A stretch of 64,000 bases of DNA from Kosakonia arachidis (GCF_900116535.1 NZ_FPAU01000001.1:248001-312000), one strand, 5' to 3'; positions 10,835 to 20,355 are shown, counted from the stretch's first letter. Notes: generated by a model from the sequence alone, not told the origin. Numbers and translations: made by a program.

Positions 10835-13245
10835 TTGCCCGCTGGTTCTGGCGTGAATGGCGTTCACCCTCGCTGCTGATTGTCTGGATGGCGCTTAGCC
10901 TGGCTGTCGCTTGTGTGCTGGCACTTGGCAATATCAGCGATCGGATGGAAAAAGGGCTGGGTCAGCAGAGCCGCGACTTTATGGCTGGCGATCGGGCGCT
11001 GCGCAGTTCCCACGAAATCCCTTCAGCATGGTTGGATGAGGCACGTAAACGCGGTCTGAGGGTGAGCGAGCAAATCAGCTTTAACACCATGACCTTCGCC
11101 GGGGATACGCCGCAACTGGCGGATGTGAAAGCGGTCGACGATCTTTACCCCCTTTATGGGCAGTTGCAAACCCGGCCAGCCGGGCTGAAGCCTCAGATAG
11201 GCAGCGTATTGCTGGCGCCACGGCTGATGGCGCTGCTCAATTTGAAAGTCGGCGATACGATCGATGTTGGTGATGCGACGTTACATATCGCCGGTGAAGT
11301 GGTTCAGGAACCGGATTCCGGTTTCAATCCTTTCCAGATGGCGCCTCGCCTGTTGATGAATACGATGGATGTGGCGAAGACCGGTGCCGTACAGCCGGGC
11401 AGCCGGGTAAGCTGGCGCGCAAAATTTGCCGGTACGCCCGCGCAGCTCGATGCCTACGAAAAGTGGTTGCTGCCGCAGCTAAAACCAGAGCATCGCTGGT
11501 ACGGAATGGAGCAGGATGAAGGGGCGCTCGGTAAATCACTCCAGCGTTCGCAGCAGTTCCTGTTGCTTTCGGCACTGCTCACCCTGCTGCTGGCGATTGC
11601 TGCGGTGGCCGTAGCAATGGGGCACTACTGTCGCAGCCGTTACGATCTGGTGGCGGTGCTGAAAACCCTTGGCGCCGGGCGCGCACAACTGCGCAAGCTG
11701 ATTGTTGGCCAGTGGTTGTTGGTGCTGGCGCTGGCAGTGATGACGGGGGGCGTGCTGGGACTGGCCTTTGAAAGCCTGTTGATGGTGTTGCTCAGACCGG
11801 TACTCCCTGCTGCGCTGCCGCCTGCCAGCCTGTGGCCGTGGCTGTGGGCCGTTGGCGCGGTGGGCGTGATTTCGCTGCTGGTGGGGGTGCGTCCTTATCG
11901 CTTGCTGTTAGCCACACAGCCGTTGCGCGTATTGCGCCAGGATGCGGTAGCGAACGTCTGGCCACTGAAATTCTATATTCCTGTCATCTGCGTTGTGGCA
12001 ATTCTGCTACTGGCGTGGTTGATGGGTGGCAGTATGCTGCTGTGGTCGGTGCTGGCAGGGGCCGTGGTGCTGGCATTATTATGCGGCGTGGTCGGCTGGC
12101 TGCTGCTCAATATTTTAAAACGGCTGACCCTGAAAGCGCTTCCGCTGCGTCTGGCGGTGAATCGCCTGCTGCGCCAACCGTGGTCAACCTTGAGCCAACT
12201 GTCGGCATTTTCCCTCTCTTTTATGTTACTGGCAATGTTGCTGGTACTGCGCGGCGATCTGTTGGATCGCTGGCAGCAGCAGTTGCCGCCGGAAAGCCCA
12301 AACTATTTCCTGATCAATATCGCGCCGGAACAAGTGGCGCCGATGAAAGCGTTCCTGGCTGAACATCATGTGCGCCCGGAATCGTTTTATCCGATTGTGC
12401 GGGTCAGGATGACGCAGATTAACGGTCAATCCACCGAGGGAAATCAGGATGAAGCGCTGAACCGTGAACTGAATCTTACCTGGCAGCAGCAACGACCGGA
12501 GCATAATCCGATCACCGCAGGAAGCTGGCCGCCAAAATCGGGTGAGGTTTCTGTCGAAGAGGGGCTGGCAGAACGACTTGGCCTTAAGCTGGGCGACAGC
12601 GTAACTTTTATGGGCGATACGCAGGTGTTCAGCGCCATAATTAGCAGTTTGCGTAAAGTTGACTGGGAAAGCATGCGTCCTAACTTCTTCTTTATTTTCC
12701 CGCAAGGCGCACTGGATGGCCAGCCGCAAAGCTGGTTGACCAGCTTCCGCTGGGAAAATGGCAACGGTATGTTGGCTCAACTTAACCGGGAATTCCCCAC
12801 CGTCAGCCTGCTGGATATTGGCGCAATTTTAAAACAGATCGGCCAGGTGCTGGCGCAGGTAAGTCGGGCGCTGGAAGTGATGGTGGTGCTGGTGACTGCC
12901 TGCGGTCTGTTGCTGCTGTTGGCGCAGCTTCAGGTAGGCATGCGTCAGCGTCACCAGGAACTGGTGGTTTATCGCACGCTGGGCGCGGGAAAACGGTTGT
13001 TGCGTGCCACATTATGGTGCGAATTTGCCTTACTGGGTGCAGTCGCCGGGCTGGTGGCGGCCATTGGCGCAGAAACGGCGCTGGCGGTACTGCAAACCCG
13101 GGTCTTTGATTTCGCCTGGCAGCCGGACTGGAGGCTGTGGATCACCCTGCCACTATGCGGCGCGCTGCTGCTCTCCGTCTGTGGCGGTTGGCTTGGTGTG
13201 CGTCTGCTAAAGGGCAAAGCCCTATTCCGTCAGTTCAGCAGTTAA
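10831..13245 (+). CDS. ybbP: YbbP, FtsX-like ABC permease
   Basis: The 804-residue partner of YbbA has an N-terminal membrane segment (about 14-35), a large periplasmic domain, a cluster of membrane segments around 240-430, a second extracytoplasmic domain (about 480-650) and three terminal segments. This is the duplicated FtsX/MacB-core layout with about ten membrane spans. It is translationally coupled to ybbA (ATGA overlap). A hairpin terminator follows. Function in enterics is not established; homology suggests movement of lipids or export of amphiphiles. In E. coli the neighbouring site holds rhsD; here a porin follows. Confidence 0.92.
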   Translation: MIARWFWREWRSPSLLIVWMALSLAVACVLALGNISDRMEKGLGQQSRDFMAGDRALRSSHEIPSAWLDEARKRGLRVSEQISFNTMTFAGDTPQLADVKAVDDLYPLYGQLQTRPAGLKPQIGSVLLAPRLMALLNLKVGDTIDVGDATLHIAGEVVQEPDSGFNPFQMAPRLLMNTMDVAKTGAVQPGSRVSWRAKFAGTPAQLDAYEKWLLPQLKPEHRWYGMEQDEGALGKSLQRSQQFLLLSALLTLLLAIAAVAVAMGHYCRSRYDLVAVLKTLGAGRAQLRKLIVGQWLLVLALAVMTGGVLGLAFESLLMVLLRPVLPAALPPASLWPWLWAVGAVGVISLLVGVRPYRLLLATQPLRVLRQDAVANVWPLKFYIPVICVVAILLLAWLMGGSMLLWSVLAGAVVLALLCGVVGWLLLNILKRLTLKALPLRLAVNRLLRQPWSTLSQLSAFSLSFMLLAMLLVLRGDLLDRWQQQLPPESPNYFLINIAPEQVAPMKAFLAEHHVRPESFYPIVRVRMTQINGQSTEGNQDEALNRELNLTWQQQRPEHNPITAGSWPPKSGEVSVEEGLAERLGLKLGDSVTFMGDTQVFSAIISSLRKVDWESMRPNFFFIFPQGALDGQPQSWLTSFRWENGNGMLAQLNREFPTVSLLDIGAILKQIGQVLAQVSRALEVMVVLVTACGLLLLLAQLQVGMRQRHQELVVYRTLGAGKRLLRATLWCEFALLGAVAGLVAAIGAETALAVLQTRVFDFAWQPDWRLWITLPLCGALLLSVCGGWLGVRLLKGKALFRQFSS

Positions 13246-13276
13246 TCATTTTCCAATAACTTCTTAACGAAAAACA

Positions 13277-13303
13277 CACCATTAATTCTAATGGTGCGTT
13301 TTT
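13277..13303 (+). terminator. Intrinsic terminator after ybbAP
   Basis: A perfect 8-bp stem (CACCATTA / TAATGGTG) with the loop ATTC at 13277-13296 is followed by CGTTTTTA. It sits about 30 bases after the ybbP stop. Confidence 0.8.
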
Positions 13304-13314
13304 ATTTCAAAGTG

Positions 13315-13424
13315 TAAATACTTAGTTTCAAAGTATTTAATAGCACAAAAAATCAAAAAATCCTCACCAGGCTCGAACTTTTAGACGTTAGTATTTGCCC
13401 GCTAGTACTTACTAGTGGCGTCTA
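13315..13424 (+). promoter_or_regulatory. Palindrome-rich leader of the porin gene
   Basis: Two symmetric elements lie between ybbP and the porin. The first is a perfect 9-bp inverted repeat TAAATACTT / AAGTATTTA with a seven-base spacer (13315-13339). The second is CTAGTA-CT-TACTAG (13402-13415), nested in an outer TAGACG / CGTCTA pair (13382-13387 and 13419-13424) that ends just before the ribosome site. The first resembles an operator; the second could fold in the mRNA and control access to the start. Function is inferred. Confidence 0.45.
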
Positions 13425-13441
13425 TACATCAAGGAAAAATA

Positions 13442-14593
13442 ATGAAAATAAAAACAACCGCCCTGGCGACAGCCATTGGCGCAGCAGTGGCCTTAACATC
13501 TTTCGCTACTCAGGCGGAAATCACCCTTCTTAAACAAGATCCGAAGGCCGGCGATCCGCTGAGCCGTCTGAACTTCACCGTTGGCGGTTCTATCCGTCCG
13601 CAGTTCGATAACGCGATGGGAGACGTTGATAAATCGTCTTACAAACGTAACGGTTATGATGGCGGCACCCGCTTCCGTTTCGCGTCGGACTACTACCTGT
13701 TTGATGATATTAGCTGGATAAGCTACTACGAACTGGGTGTGAATATTCCTGCGTTGTTCGACTGGGATAGTCACTACGCGGCAGGTTCCAACAATACCTC
13801 CCGCCGTATGCTGTACACCGGTCTGAAAAGTAAAACCTGGGGTACGATGACCTTTGGTCAGCAGAACAGCGTTTACTACGATGTAGTGGGTGCGAAAACC
13901 GATGTCTGGGATTACGACATGAAAGCCCAGGCACCGGGTAACGGTATCAAAGGTGACTACGACGGTTCTTACCGTTCACGTAAAATGCTGAAATACAAAA
14001 ACACCTTTGGTGATGTTGATCTCTATGCCGCCTACCTGTTCTCCGATAGTGACCTGTTGCTGAAAAACAGCAGCATCCGTTACAAACGTAATGGCGGCGG
14101 TTCACTGGGTGTTGATTACCATCTGGCCAAAGACCTGACCTGGGGTACGGCGTGGAACTACACCAAAGCCAATGTGCATAACAGCAGCACGGGTGACACT
14201 GATTCCTACAGCCAGAATATCTATGGTACGGCGCTGAGCTGGACACCGGATAACTGGACCTTCTCCTTCGGCGGCGGCTGGTACGAAAACTTCCTGACCA
14301 CTGGTCAGAAAAATGTTCACGACTACTTCGCTGGCGACGCCTGGGGTATTGAATATTTTGCCGGTTACAAAATCCCGGTAGGCCAGTACGCGCTTAAATA
14401 TGTACAGCCGTATGTGATGGGCGACCGTCTGAAATACACGACTGGCCGTTACTATCAGCGTATCGACAACGGCGTCGGTGTAACCTTCCAGCTGGATTAC
14501 GGCTTCCGCGTCGATTACGAACACGTGTTCACCAGCAGTACCGACAAGTCTCTGGCTGATATGAACATCGTTCGTCTGCGTTACGACTTCTGA
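13442..14593 (+). CDS. Outer-membrane porin, specific role unknown
   Basis: The product has 383 residues with a signal peptide of about 23 residues ending TQA. The mature part is rich in alternating aromatic and polar residues, as in beta-strands, and ends in ...RLRYDF. The C-terminal Phe after alternating strand residues is the usual barrel-assembly signal. Repeated YxKNTFGDVDLYAAY and SFGGGWYENF segments look like antiparallel strands of a 16- or 18-strand barrel. The ATG at 13442 has an AAGGA site and starts the signal peptide; an upstream ATG at 13415 does not. I do not recognise a named family. It could be a sugar- or oligosaccharide-specific channel. Confidence 0.8.
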   Translation: MKIKTTALATAIGAAVALTSFATQAEITLLKQDPKAGDPLSRLNFTVGGSIRPQFDNAMGDVDKSSYKRNGYDGGTRFRFASDYYLFDDISWISYYELGVNIPALFDWDSHYAAGSNNTSRRMLYTGLKSKTWGTMTFGQQNSVYYDVVGAKTDVWDYDMKAQAPGNGIKGDYDGSYRSRKMLKYKNTFGDVDLYAAYLFSDSDLLLKNSSIRYKRNGGGSLGVDYHLAKDLTWGTAWNYTKANVHNSSTGDTDSYSQNIYGTALSWTPDNWTFSFGGGWYENFLTTGQKNVHDYFAGDAWGIEYFAGYKIPVGQYALKYVQPYVMGDRLKYTTGRYYQRIDNGVGVTFQLDYGFRVDYEHVFTSSTDKSLADMNIVRLRYDF

Positions 14594-14652
14594 TAAGTCA
14601 GACGCTGCCGGGTTTAGCATTTAGTTTAAATCCGGCAATGCTTATCAATAAT

Positions 14653-14706
14653 AAGCATAACGAAATGGCGTACCACCTGCGAAAAGTAGGACTTTTCGTT
14701 ATGCTT
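14653..14706. repeat. 13-bp inverted repeat with a competing inner hairpin
   Basis: A perfect 13-bp inverted repeat (14653-14665 with 14694-14706) encloses 28 bases. Inside, CGAAAAGT-AGG-ACTTTTCG (14680-14698) forms a second perfect hairpin that shares bases with the outer right arm, so the two folds exclude each other. It lies between the porin and the ABC importer and is not followed by a T-run. Confidence 0.5.
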
Positions 14707-14894
14707 CATCATCTTATCCTGAAAATATCTCTCCATCATTCAGTGACATACTTCACAGCATAGTGAATTTTTTTCAATTACTGCTGGGCTGCGTTTGTGC
14801 CATCTTATCCTTCAGCCTTATTCACAGGGTGAAAATAGAACGCGGCGCATTGCACGTCGCGCCACACAGCATCTCAATTCGTTAGGGAGAATTT

Positions 14895-15731
14895 ATGGGA
14901 CGTCGTCTCAGCTTACGCGCTACCTTCGGCGCACTGCTTCTGGTATGCGGTTTACCTTTTGCTCACGCCAGCAGCGATCCGCACACTATCGTCTTTGGCG
15001 TTGCGCCGGGCCCTTACGGCGATATGGTGAAACAGGCGATTGCGCCGTCGCTGAAAGAGAAGGGCTATAAAGTGGTGGTACGTGAATTCAGTGACTACGT
15101 GCAACCCAATATGGCGCTGGCGAACGGCAGTATCGATGCGAACCTGTTTCAGCACAGCCTCTATTTTGACAAATTCACTGCGGATAAAGGGCTTAAGTTA
15201 AGCAAACTGATCAGCGTGCCGACGGCGGGAATGGGGTTCTATTCCCGTAAAATCAAAAGGCTGGATGAGTTGAAAAAGGGCGATATTGTCACACTTTCCA
15301 ACGATCCGACCAACCTGGCGCGCGGTCTGCGTTTCCTGCAATCGCTGGATCTGATCACCATTAAAGAGTCGATTGATCCAACCAAAGCCTCTGAGCGTGA
15401 TATCGCCAGCAACCCGAAAGGGCTGGTGTTCAAACCGCTTGAAGCGGCACAACTGCCGCGTACGCTGGATGGCGTGACCGCTTCCCTGGTCAACGGTAAT
15501 TTTGCTATCGCCGCAGGTCTGAAGCTCTCTTCTGCGCTTAAGCAGGAACATCTGGATGAAAATCTTAAAAATATCATTGCGGTACGTACGGAAGATGCCG
15601 ATAAACCCTTCGCGAAGGATATTGTTGAGGTGGTGAAATCACCGGCTTATCGCGCGGTCATTGACGATCCCAATAACGTTTATGGTGCTTTCCAGAAACC
15701 CGACTGGATGACGCAAGCGGGCAAGAAATAA
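14895..15731 (+). CDS. NlpA/MetQ-family periplasmic binding protein (SfbA-like)
   Basis: This is the substrate-binding component of a MetNIQ-type ABC importer. It has 278 residues with a signal peptide ending in AHA near residue 26. Unlike MetQ it has no good lipobox (the cysteine at 18 follows LLV), so I infer a soluble periplasmic protein. The family core motifs FGVAPGPYGDMV, ANLFQH and SNDPTNLARGL are clear. The order binding protein, ATPase, permease beside mnmH matches what I remember of sfbABC in Salmonella, reported in iron uptake; methionine or another small ligand is equally possible from sequence. A GGGAGA site precedes the ATG. Confidence 0.85.
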   Translation: MGRRLSLRATFGALLLVCGLPFAHASSDPHTIVFGVAPGPYGDMVKQAIAPSLKEKGYKVVVREFSDYVQPNMALANGSIDANLFQHSLYFDKFTADKGLKLSKLISVPTAGMGFYSRKIKRLDELKKGDIVTLSNDPTNLARGLRFLQSLDLITIKESIDPTKASERDIASNPKGLVFKPLEAAQLPRTLDGVTASLVNGNFAIAAGLKLSSALKQEHLDENLKNIIAVRTEDADKPFAKDIVEVVKSPAYRAVIDDPNNVYGAFQKPDWMTQAGKK

Positions 15732-15750
15732 GTTTCCGGTTGATTTGACT

Positions 15751-15772
15751 GGCAGGCTGCGGCCTGCCTTTT
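15751..15772 (+). terminator. Intra-operon hairpin after the binding-protein gene
   Basis: GGCAGG and CCTGCC pair around a six-base loop and are followed by TTTT, 20 bases after the binding-protein stop and just before the ATPase. Hairpins in this place commonly lower expression of the transport genes relative to the binding protein; that role is inferred. Confidence 0.55.
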
Positions 15773-15788
15773 GTCGTTTGAGGTTTGC

Positions 15789-16811
15789 ATGATTGAGATA
15801 GATAAAGTTTGCGTCGATTTTCCCGCAGGCCATGGGAGCGCAAGCGCTACGCGTGCTGTTGATATGGTTTCGCTGCGCATCGCCGCAGGTGAAATTTTTG
15901 GCATTGTTGGTACCAGTGGTGCGGGCAAGAGCACATTACTGCGCACATTAAATGCACTCACGCGCCCCAGCCAGGGCCGTGTAAATATTAATGGCGTGGA
16001 AATCTCCGCGCTGGGGGGCGCAGCGCTGCGCCAGGCGCGTCAGCGCATTGGGATGATTTTTCAGCACTTTAACCTTATGCATACCCGCACGGTGGCGCAA
16101 AACGTGGCCTTTAGCCTGAAAGCTGCGGGTTGGGAACGCAGTAAAATTGGCCCGCGCGTGGCGGAAATCCTGCAACTGGTTGGGTTGAGCGATAAAGCGC
16201 ATCGTTATCCGGTACAACTGAGCGGCGGGCAAAAACAGCGCGTGGGTATCGCGCGCGCGATTGCCAACCATCCTGATGTGTTGCTGTGCGACGAGCCCAC
16301 TTCCGCGTTGGATCTGGAAACTTCCGCCACCATTCTGGCGCTGTTAAAACAGATCAACGAACAACTGGGGATCACGATTGTGCTGATTACCCATGAAATG
16401 AATGTGATCAAATCGATCTGCGACCGTGTGGCGGTAATGTCCGGCGGCAAAGTGGTGGAAGAGGGGGAAGTATTTGATATTTTTGCCCATCCGCAGCATG
16501 CATTCACCCAACAACTGGTATCGCACACGTTGAACCTGACGCTACCTGAGCGCTTACAACAACATTTACCGGGACAATTGCTGAAGATCCTGTTTATTGG
16601 CGACTCCGCCGAACAGCCAGTGCTTTCCGATGCGGCGGTGAAATTTGGCGTGGCGGTGAATATTTTGCACGGCAAAATTGAGTATATCGGCGAGCGTGCG
16701 TTGGGGATATTGGTGGTGCAATTGTCATCTGCCGAAAACTCGCATCGTGTGGCGGAAGCCGTTGATTACATTCGTAACCGAACCGCACAGGTGGAGGTGA
16801 TCCGTGGATGA
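15789..16811 (+). CDS. MetN-type ABC-transporter ATPase (SfbB-like)
   Basis: The 340-residue ATPase has Walker A GTSGAGKST, signature LSGGQKQR, Walker B VLLCDEP and H-loop THE. After about residue 260 comes the C2/NIL regulatory domain found in methionine-importer ATPases, where the ligand inhibits transport. The ATG at 15789 starts MIEIDKV, which aligns with MetN, and has a GAGG site; an upstream ATG at 15771 is a frame extension. It overlaps the permease start by eight bases. Substrate is not determined by sequence. Confidence 0.88.
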   Translation: MIEIDKVCVDFPAGHGSASATRAVDMVSLRIAAGEIFGIVGTSGAGKSTLLRTLNALTRPSQGRVNINGVEISALGGAALRQARQRIGMIFQHFNLMHTRTVAQNVAFSLKAAGWERSKIGPRVAEILQLVGLSDKAHRYPVQLSGGQKQRVGIARAIANHPDVLLCDEPTSALDLETSATILALLKQINEQLGITIVLITHEMNVIKSICDRVAVMSGGKVVEEGEVFDIFAHPQHAFTQQLVSHTLNLTLPERLQQHLPGQLLKILFIGDSAEQPVLSDAAVKFGVAVNILHGKIEYIGERALGILVVQLSSAENSHRVAEAVDYIRNRTAQVEVIRG

Positions 16812-17463
16812 TTTACTGGCTGATTTAAGCCTGGCCTTTGGCGAAACCTTCCAGATGTTAAGTATCTCGACGGTGCTGGCGATTGTTGGTGGTTTACCGT
16901 TAGGCTTTTTGATTTTCGTAACCGATCGCCACCTTTTCTGGCAGAATCGCGCAGTTTATTTAATCAGCTCTGTACTGGTTAATATTATCCGTTCGGTGCC
17001 GTTTGTTATCCTGCTGGTGTTGCTGCTGCCGTTAACCCAATGGCTGCTCGGCAATACCATTGGGCCAATTGCCGCTTCTGTGCCGTTGTCCGTTGCGGCT
17101 ATCGCTTTTTATGCCCGACTGGTAGATAGCGCCCTGCGTGAAGTAGATAAAGGGATCCTCGAAGCTGCCGAGGCCTTCGGCGCCAGCCCGCTACGCATTA
17201 TTTGTACGGTGCTACTGCCGGAGGCCAGCGCCGGATTACTGCGTGGTCTGACTATCACCCTGGTGAGCCTGATTGGCTACTCGGCCATGGCGGGGATTGT
17301 CGGCGGCGGCGGTGTAGGCGATCTGGCGATTCGTTACGGCTACTATCGTTATGAAACGCAGGTAATGGTTGTCACCGTGGTGGCACTGATTGTGCTGGTG
17401 CAGGTGGTGCAGATGCTGGGCGACTGGCTGGCAAGACGTGCCGATAAGCGCGATCGCCATTGA
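16804..17463 (+). CDS. MetI-type ABC-transporter permease (SfbC-like)
   Basis: The 219-residue permease has five or six membrane segments and the EAA cytoplasmic loop (EAAEAFGASPLRIICTVLLPEA, near 118-139) that docks on the ATPase. Translation starts at a GTG (16804) that overlaps the ATPase stop by eight bases. The GTG is preceded by GGAGGTGATC, a ten-base perfect complement to the 16S rRNA 3' end, which supports efficient coupled initiation. MetI proteins are the same length. Confidence 0.88.
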   Translation: MDDLLADLSLAFGETFQMLSISTVLAIVGGLPLGFLIFVTDRHLFWQNRAVYLISSVLVNIIRSVPFVILLVLLLPLTQWLLGNTIGPIAASVPLSVAAIAFYARLVDSALREVDKGILEAAEAFGASPLRIICTVLLPEASAGLLRGLTITLVSLIGYSAMAGIVGGGGVGDLAIRYGYYRYETQVMVVTVVALIVLVQVVQMLGDWLARRADKRDRH

Positions 17464-17505
17464 TATCCTACGAGCGGGCTCATGTGGACGGCTCGCTCAC
17501 CGACA

Positions 17506-18591
17506 TTACTGCAGGTTATTTTGTGTCGCCAGCCAGGTGGTCGTTTCGTTGAAATTGCCCCGGAAGATAATATCTTTAGTGCGCTTTTCTAACTGATAGC
17601 GGTACATCGGGTCGTAATATTCTTCAAGCAGCGGCACGAGCCAGGCAAAGTGCGCACTTGTGTTACCGGTGCGCTGTTGTAGAACTAGCGCTTCCTCCTG
17701 GCGGGCGCTAAGCTGCGCAAAACGCTGTAACCCAAGACGGCGACGAATCGCAAACAGACCGTGGCGCAGATACTCGGCATAAGCCAACCAGCCTGCTTCT
17801 TCACCATCGCGCTGGATAAAGGCTTGCGACATCTGCAAAAAATAGTCGTTACGCAGGCGCTCAAGCCGTTGCTCAAACGGCTCTTCCACCACCGCCAGCG
17901 GTGATTGCGCCATTCGTTCCCGCAGTATCGCTGGTAGATGGTTCGCGCCAATGGCATGCCCCTCATCCTCCAGCAGCCAGAAGGCGGGGGACGTTTTCAG
18001 CAGTGCTGCAGCCAGTTGGTTTTCAAAACTGGCCTGCGAATGCTGCGCTTGCAGTGTGCGGCCAAACGATGAACCGCGATGGCGGGCAAGCCCTTCAAGA
18101 TCGATCCCATTTCGCCATGATGCCACCAGTAACGTTTTGCCGCTGCCGGTACAGCCGCCAATCAGCAACAGCGGGCGCTGCAAACGCTGTTGTGTCACTT
18201 CTATCGCTGTCTGGCGTAGTGCTTTGTAGCCGCCGGTGACCAGCGGATAGTCAACCCCTCGCTCGCGTAACCACTGCTGTACGATGTGTGAACGCTGGCC
18301 GCCACGCGCGCAACAGAGATAGCCGCGTGGATTTTTCGCGCAGGCCTGTAGCCATGCCTGCATTCGTTGTTCCCGTAATTCGCCCTGAACCAACTGATGG
18401 CCCAGACGCAACGCTGCCTCCGGCCCCGATTTTTTGTAGCAGGTACCGACGGCGGCACGCTCGCTGTCATTCATCAGAGGCAGGTTAATGGCGCCTGGCA
18501 GGGTACCCTGTTGAAACTCAACCGGTGCGCGGACATCAATAAGGGGAGTCGTATTACGCAGGATAGCCAGGTAATCCGTTGTGTCGTTCAT
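17506..18591 (-). CDS. mnmH: MnmH (SelU/YbbB), tRNA 2-selenouridine synthase
   Basis: MnmH converts 2-thiouridine at the tRNA wobble position to 2-selenouridine through a geranylated intermediate. The protein has 361 residues. The N-terminal rhodanese domain (to about 130) has the catalytic cysteine at Cys94 in CCARGGQR. The C-terminal P-loop domain has Walker [10 protein letters not shown]. The ATG at 18591 aligns with the E. coli start and has an AAGGA site, so the upstream frame extension to 18663 is rejected. The C-terminus keeps [14 protein letters not shown]. It converges with the ABC importer. Confidence 0.94.
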   Translation of the reverse strand: MNDTTDYLAILRNTTPLIDVRAPVEFQQGTLPGAINLPLMNDSERAAVGTCYKKSGPEAALRLGHQLVQGELREQRMQAWLQACAKNPRGYLCCARGGQRSHIVQQWLRERGVDYPLVTGGYKALRQTAIEVTQQRLQRPLLLIGGCTGSGKTLLVASWRNGIDLEGLARHRGSSFGRTLQAQHSQASFENQLAAALLKTSPAFWLLEDEGHAIGANHLPAILRERMAQSPLAVVEEPFEQRLERLRNDYFLQMSQAFIQRDGEEAGWLAYAEYLRHGLFAIRRRLGLQRFAQLSARQEEALVLQQRTGNTSAHFAWLVPLLEEYYDPMYRYQLEKRTKDIIFRGNFNETTTWLATQNNLQ

Positions 18592-18741
18592 GTGGCGTCC
18601 TTCTGCAAAACGCGGGCGGTCATCGCCGTGTGCAGATTTTACGCCCGAAGCCACAGAGATCAATGGCGGGAACTAATTGCTTTTTGAATGTGTGTCAGGA
18701 TGCCTGCACGCTATTCCGGCACAGCGCCATATTTATCTTTT

Positions 18742-18769
18742 GTAAAACGCTGGCGATGGTCGCCAGCGT
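18742..18769 (-). terminator. Intrinsic terminator of purEK
   Basis: A perfect 10-bp stem (ACGCTGGCGA / TCGCCAGCGT, loop TGG) at 18747-18769 is followed on the minus strand by TTTTA. It lies 15 bases after the purK stop. Confidence 0.85.
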
Positions 18770-18784
18770 ACAGAAGACGGATTA

Positions 18785-19849
18785 TTACAGTTTTGACTGT
18801 GCCCAGGCGATGCCGCTGGCATATTCCGGCGGCAACAGTGGAACCAGCGCTTCCAGCGTGGCGCTCAGTCGCGCGGTATCGCTGTCGTTGAGGTTCAGGT
18901 GACCCACTTTACGTCCCGGACGCACCTCTTTGTCGTACCAGTGCAGATGCACCAGCGGCAACTTCAGCCAGTCGTAATTGAGATCGCTACCAATCAGGTT
19001 GATCATCACCGACGGGCTGTTGACCACTGGCGGCGGCAACGGTAAATCCACTACCGCGCGCAGATGCAGTTCAAACTGGCTGATTGAGGCGCCGTTTTGT
19101 GTCCAGTGGCCGCTGTTATGAACTCGCGGCGCCAGTTCGTTAATCAGCAGCCCGGACGGGGTGACAAAGCACTCCATCGCCATCACGCCGACGTAGTTCA
19201 GTTCATGCATAACCGCCGAAAGCATCTCTTCGGCTTGCTGCTGCTGTTCGGCATTGGCCTGCGGGAAAACCACGCTGGTACGCAAAATGCCGTCCTGATG
19301 CAGGTTATGCGTCAGCGGATAAAACACGGTGCTGCCATCATGGCCGCGCGCGCCAACCAGTGACACTTCACCTGAAAAGTTAATACCCTGCTCGACGATG
19401 CACTCGCCGTAGCACTCTTCCGGCAGTTGATCGATATCGGCAGCCCGCAGACGCCATTGGCCGCGACCGTCATAACCGCCAACCCGACGTTTGACGATAG
19501 CCAGCTCGCCCAGCCGCGAAAACACGCCCGGCCATTCGCTTTTCTCCGCCAGCAGTTGCCATGGCGCGGTGGCGAGCTGCAACTTGTCAAAGAGTTGTTT
19601 TTGCGTCAGACGATCCGCAATCACCGGGAATACGTCGCGGTTTACAAACGCAGGGTGACGCGCCAGTTCGCGGGTGAGCGACGTTTCCGGCCAGCGTTCA
19701 ATTTCTGCAGTGATCACGCTCTGCTGAAACGGTACCGCTTCAGGTGCAGCGTCCAGCCCGACCGGCCACACTGCAATACTCAGCGGCTCACCGGCCTGGC
19801 GCAGCATCCGGCCAAGCTGGCCGTTACCTAATACGCAAACCTGTTTCAT
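18785..19849 (-). CDS. purK: PurK, N5-carboxyaminoimidazole ribonucleotide synthetase
   Basis: PurK is the ATP-grasp enzyme that carboxylates AIR with bicarbonate to N5-CAIR in purine synthesis. It has 354 residues against 355 in E. coli. The N-terminal fold starts [17 protein letters not shown], and the ATP-grasp core includes [14 protein letters not shown] and the [13 protein letters not shown] metal and substrate segment. Its start overlaps the purE stop by four bases, so it is translated with PurE, which uses its product. Confidence 0.97.
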   Translation of the reverse strand: MKQVCVLGNGQLGRMLRQAGEPLSIAVWPVGLDAAPEAVPFQQSVITAEIERWPETSLTRELARHPAFVNRDVFPVIADRLTQKQLFDKLQLATAPWQLLAEKSEWPGVFSRLGELAIVKRRVGGYDGRGQWRLRAADIDQLPEECYGECIVEQGINFSGEVSLVGARGHDGSTVFYPLTHNLHQDGILRTSVVFPQANAEQQQQAEEMLSAVMHELNYVGVMAMECFVTPSGLLINELAPRVHNSGHWTQNGASISQFELHLRAVVDLPLPPPVVNSPSVMINLIGSDLNYDWLKLPLVHLHWYDKEVRPGRKVGHLNLNDSDTARLSATLEALVPLLPPEYASGIAWAQSKL

Positions 19850-20355
19850 GCTGCACCCCGGGGATCGGGATTATCCAGCACTTCGTCGGTCTGGGTTTTG
19901 CGCCACTGCACCAGACGCTGATGCAACGCAGCATCATGCTGGGCGAGAATTTGCGCGGCCAGCAGCGCTGCGTTTGCTGCACCAGCTTTGCCGATCGCCA
20001 GCGTTCCAACAGGAATGCCGCGCGGCATCTGGACGATAGAGTAGAGGCTATCGACGCCGCTCAGGGCTGCACTTTGTACTGGTACACCCAGCACCGGCAC
20101 CAGCGTTTTGGCCGCAATCATCCCAGGCAAATGCGCTGCGCCGCCAGCACCGGCGATGATCACCTGAAAACCGTTCTGCTCTGCGCTTTCGGCGAAGCTA
20201 AACAGTTTATCCGGAGTGCGGTGTGCGGAGACGATTTCAACATGGTGCGGGACGTTCAGGGTATCCAGGATTTCTGCGGCGAACTGCATGGTTGCCCAGT
20301 CGCTTTTCGATCCCATAACAATGGCGATGCGCGCCGGTTGGTTGCTTGAAGACAT
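19846..20355 (-). CDS. purE: PurE, N5-CAIR mutase
   Basis: PurE moves the carboxylate of N5-CAIR to carbon to give CAIR. The chosen start at 20355 gives 169 residues, exactly as in E. coli. [17 protein letters not shown] with the catalytic His, and the [12 protein letters not shown] loop are intact. An in-frame TTG three codons earlier sits too close to the GGAG site, so ATG 20355 is preferred. It is first gene of purEK, with a PurR box upstream. Confidence 0.97.
   Translation of the reverse strand: MSSSNQPARIAIVMGSKSDWATMQFAAEILDTLNVPHHVEIVSAHRTPDKLFSFAESAEQNGFQVIIAGAGGAAHLPGMIAAKTLVPVLGVPVQSAALSGVDSLYSIVQMPRGIPVGTLAIGKAGAANAALLAAQILAQHDAALHQRLVQWRKTQTDEVLDNPDPRGAA

Noticed and set aside
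14880-14925. MetJ box near the start of the MetQ-like gene
   Set aside because: GGACGTCGTCT resembles one half-site but lies in the coding region and is not in tandem.
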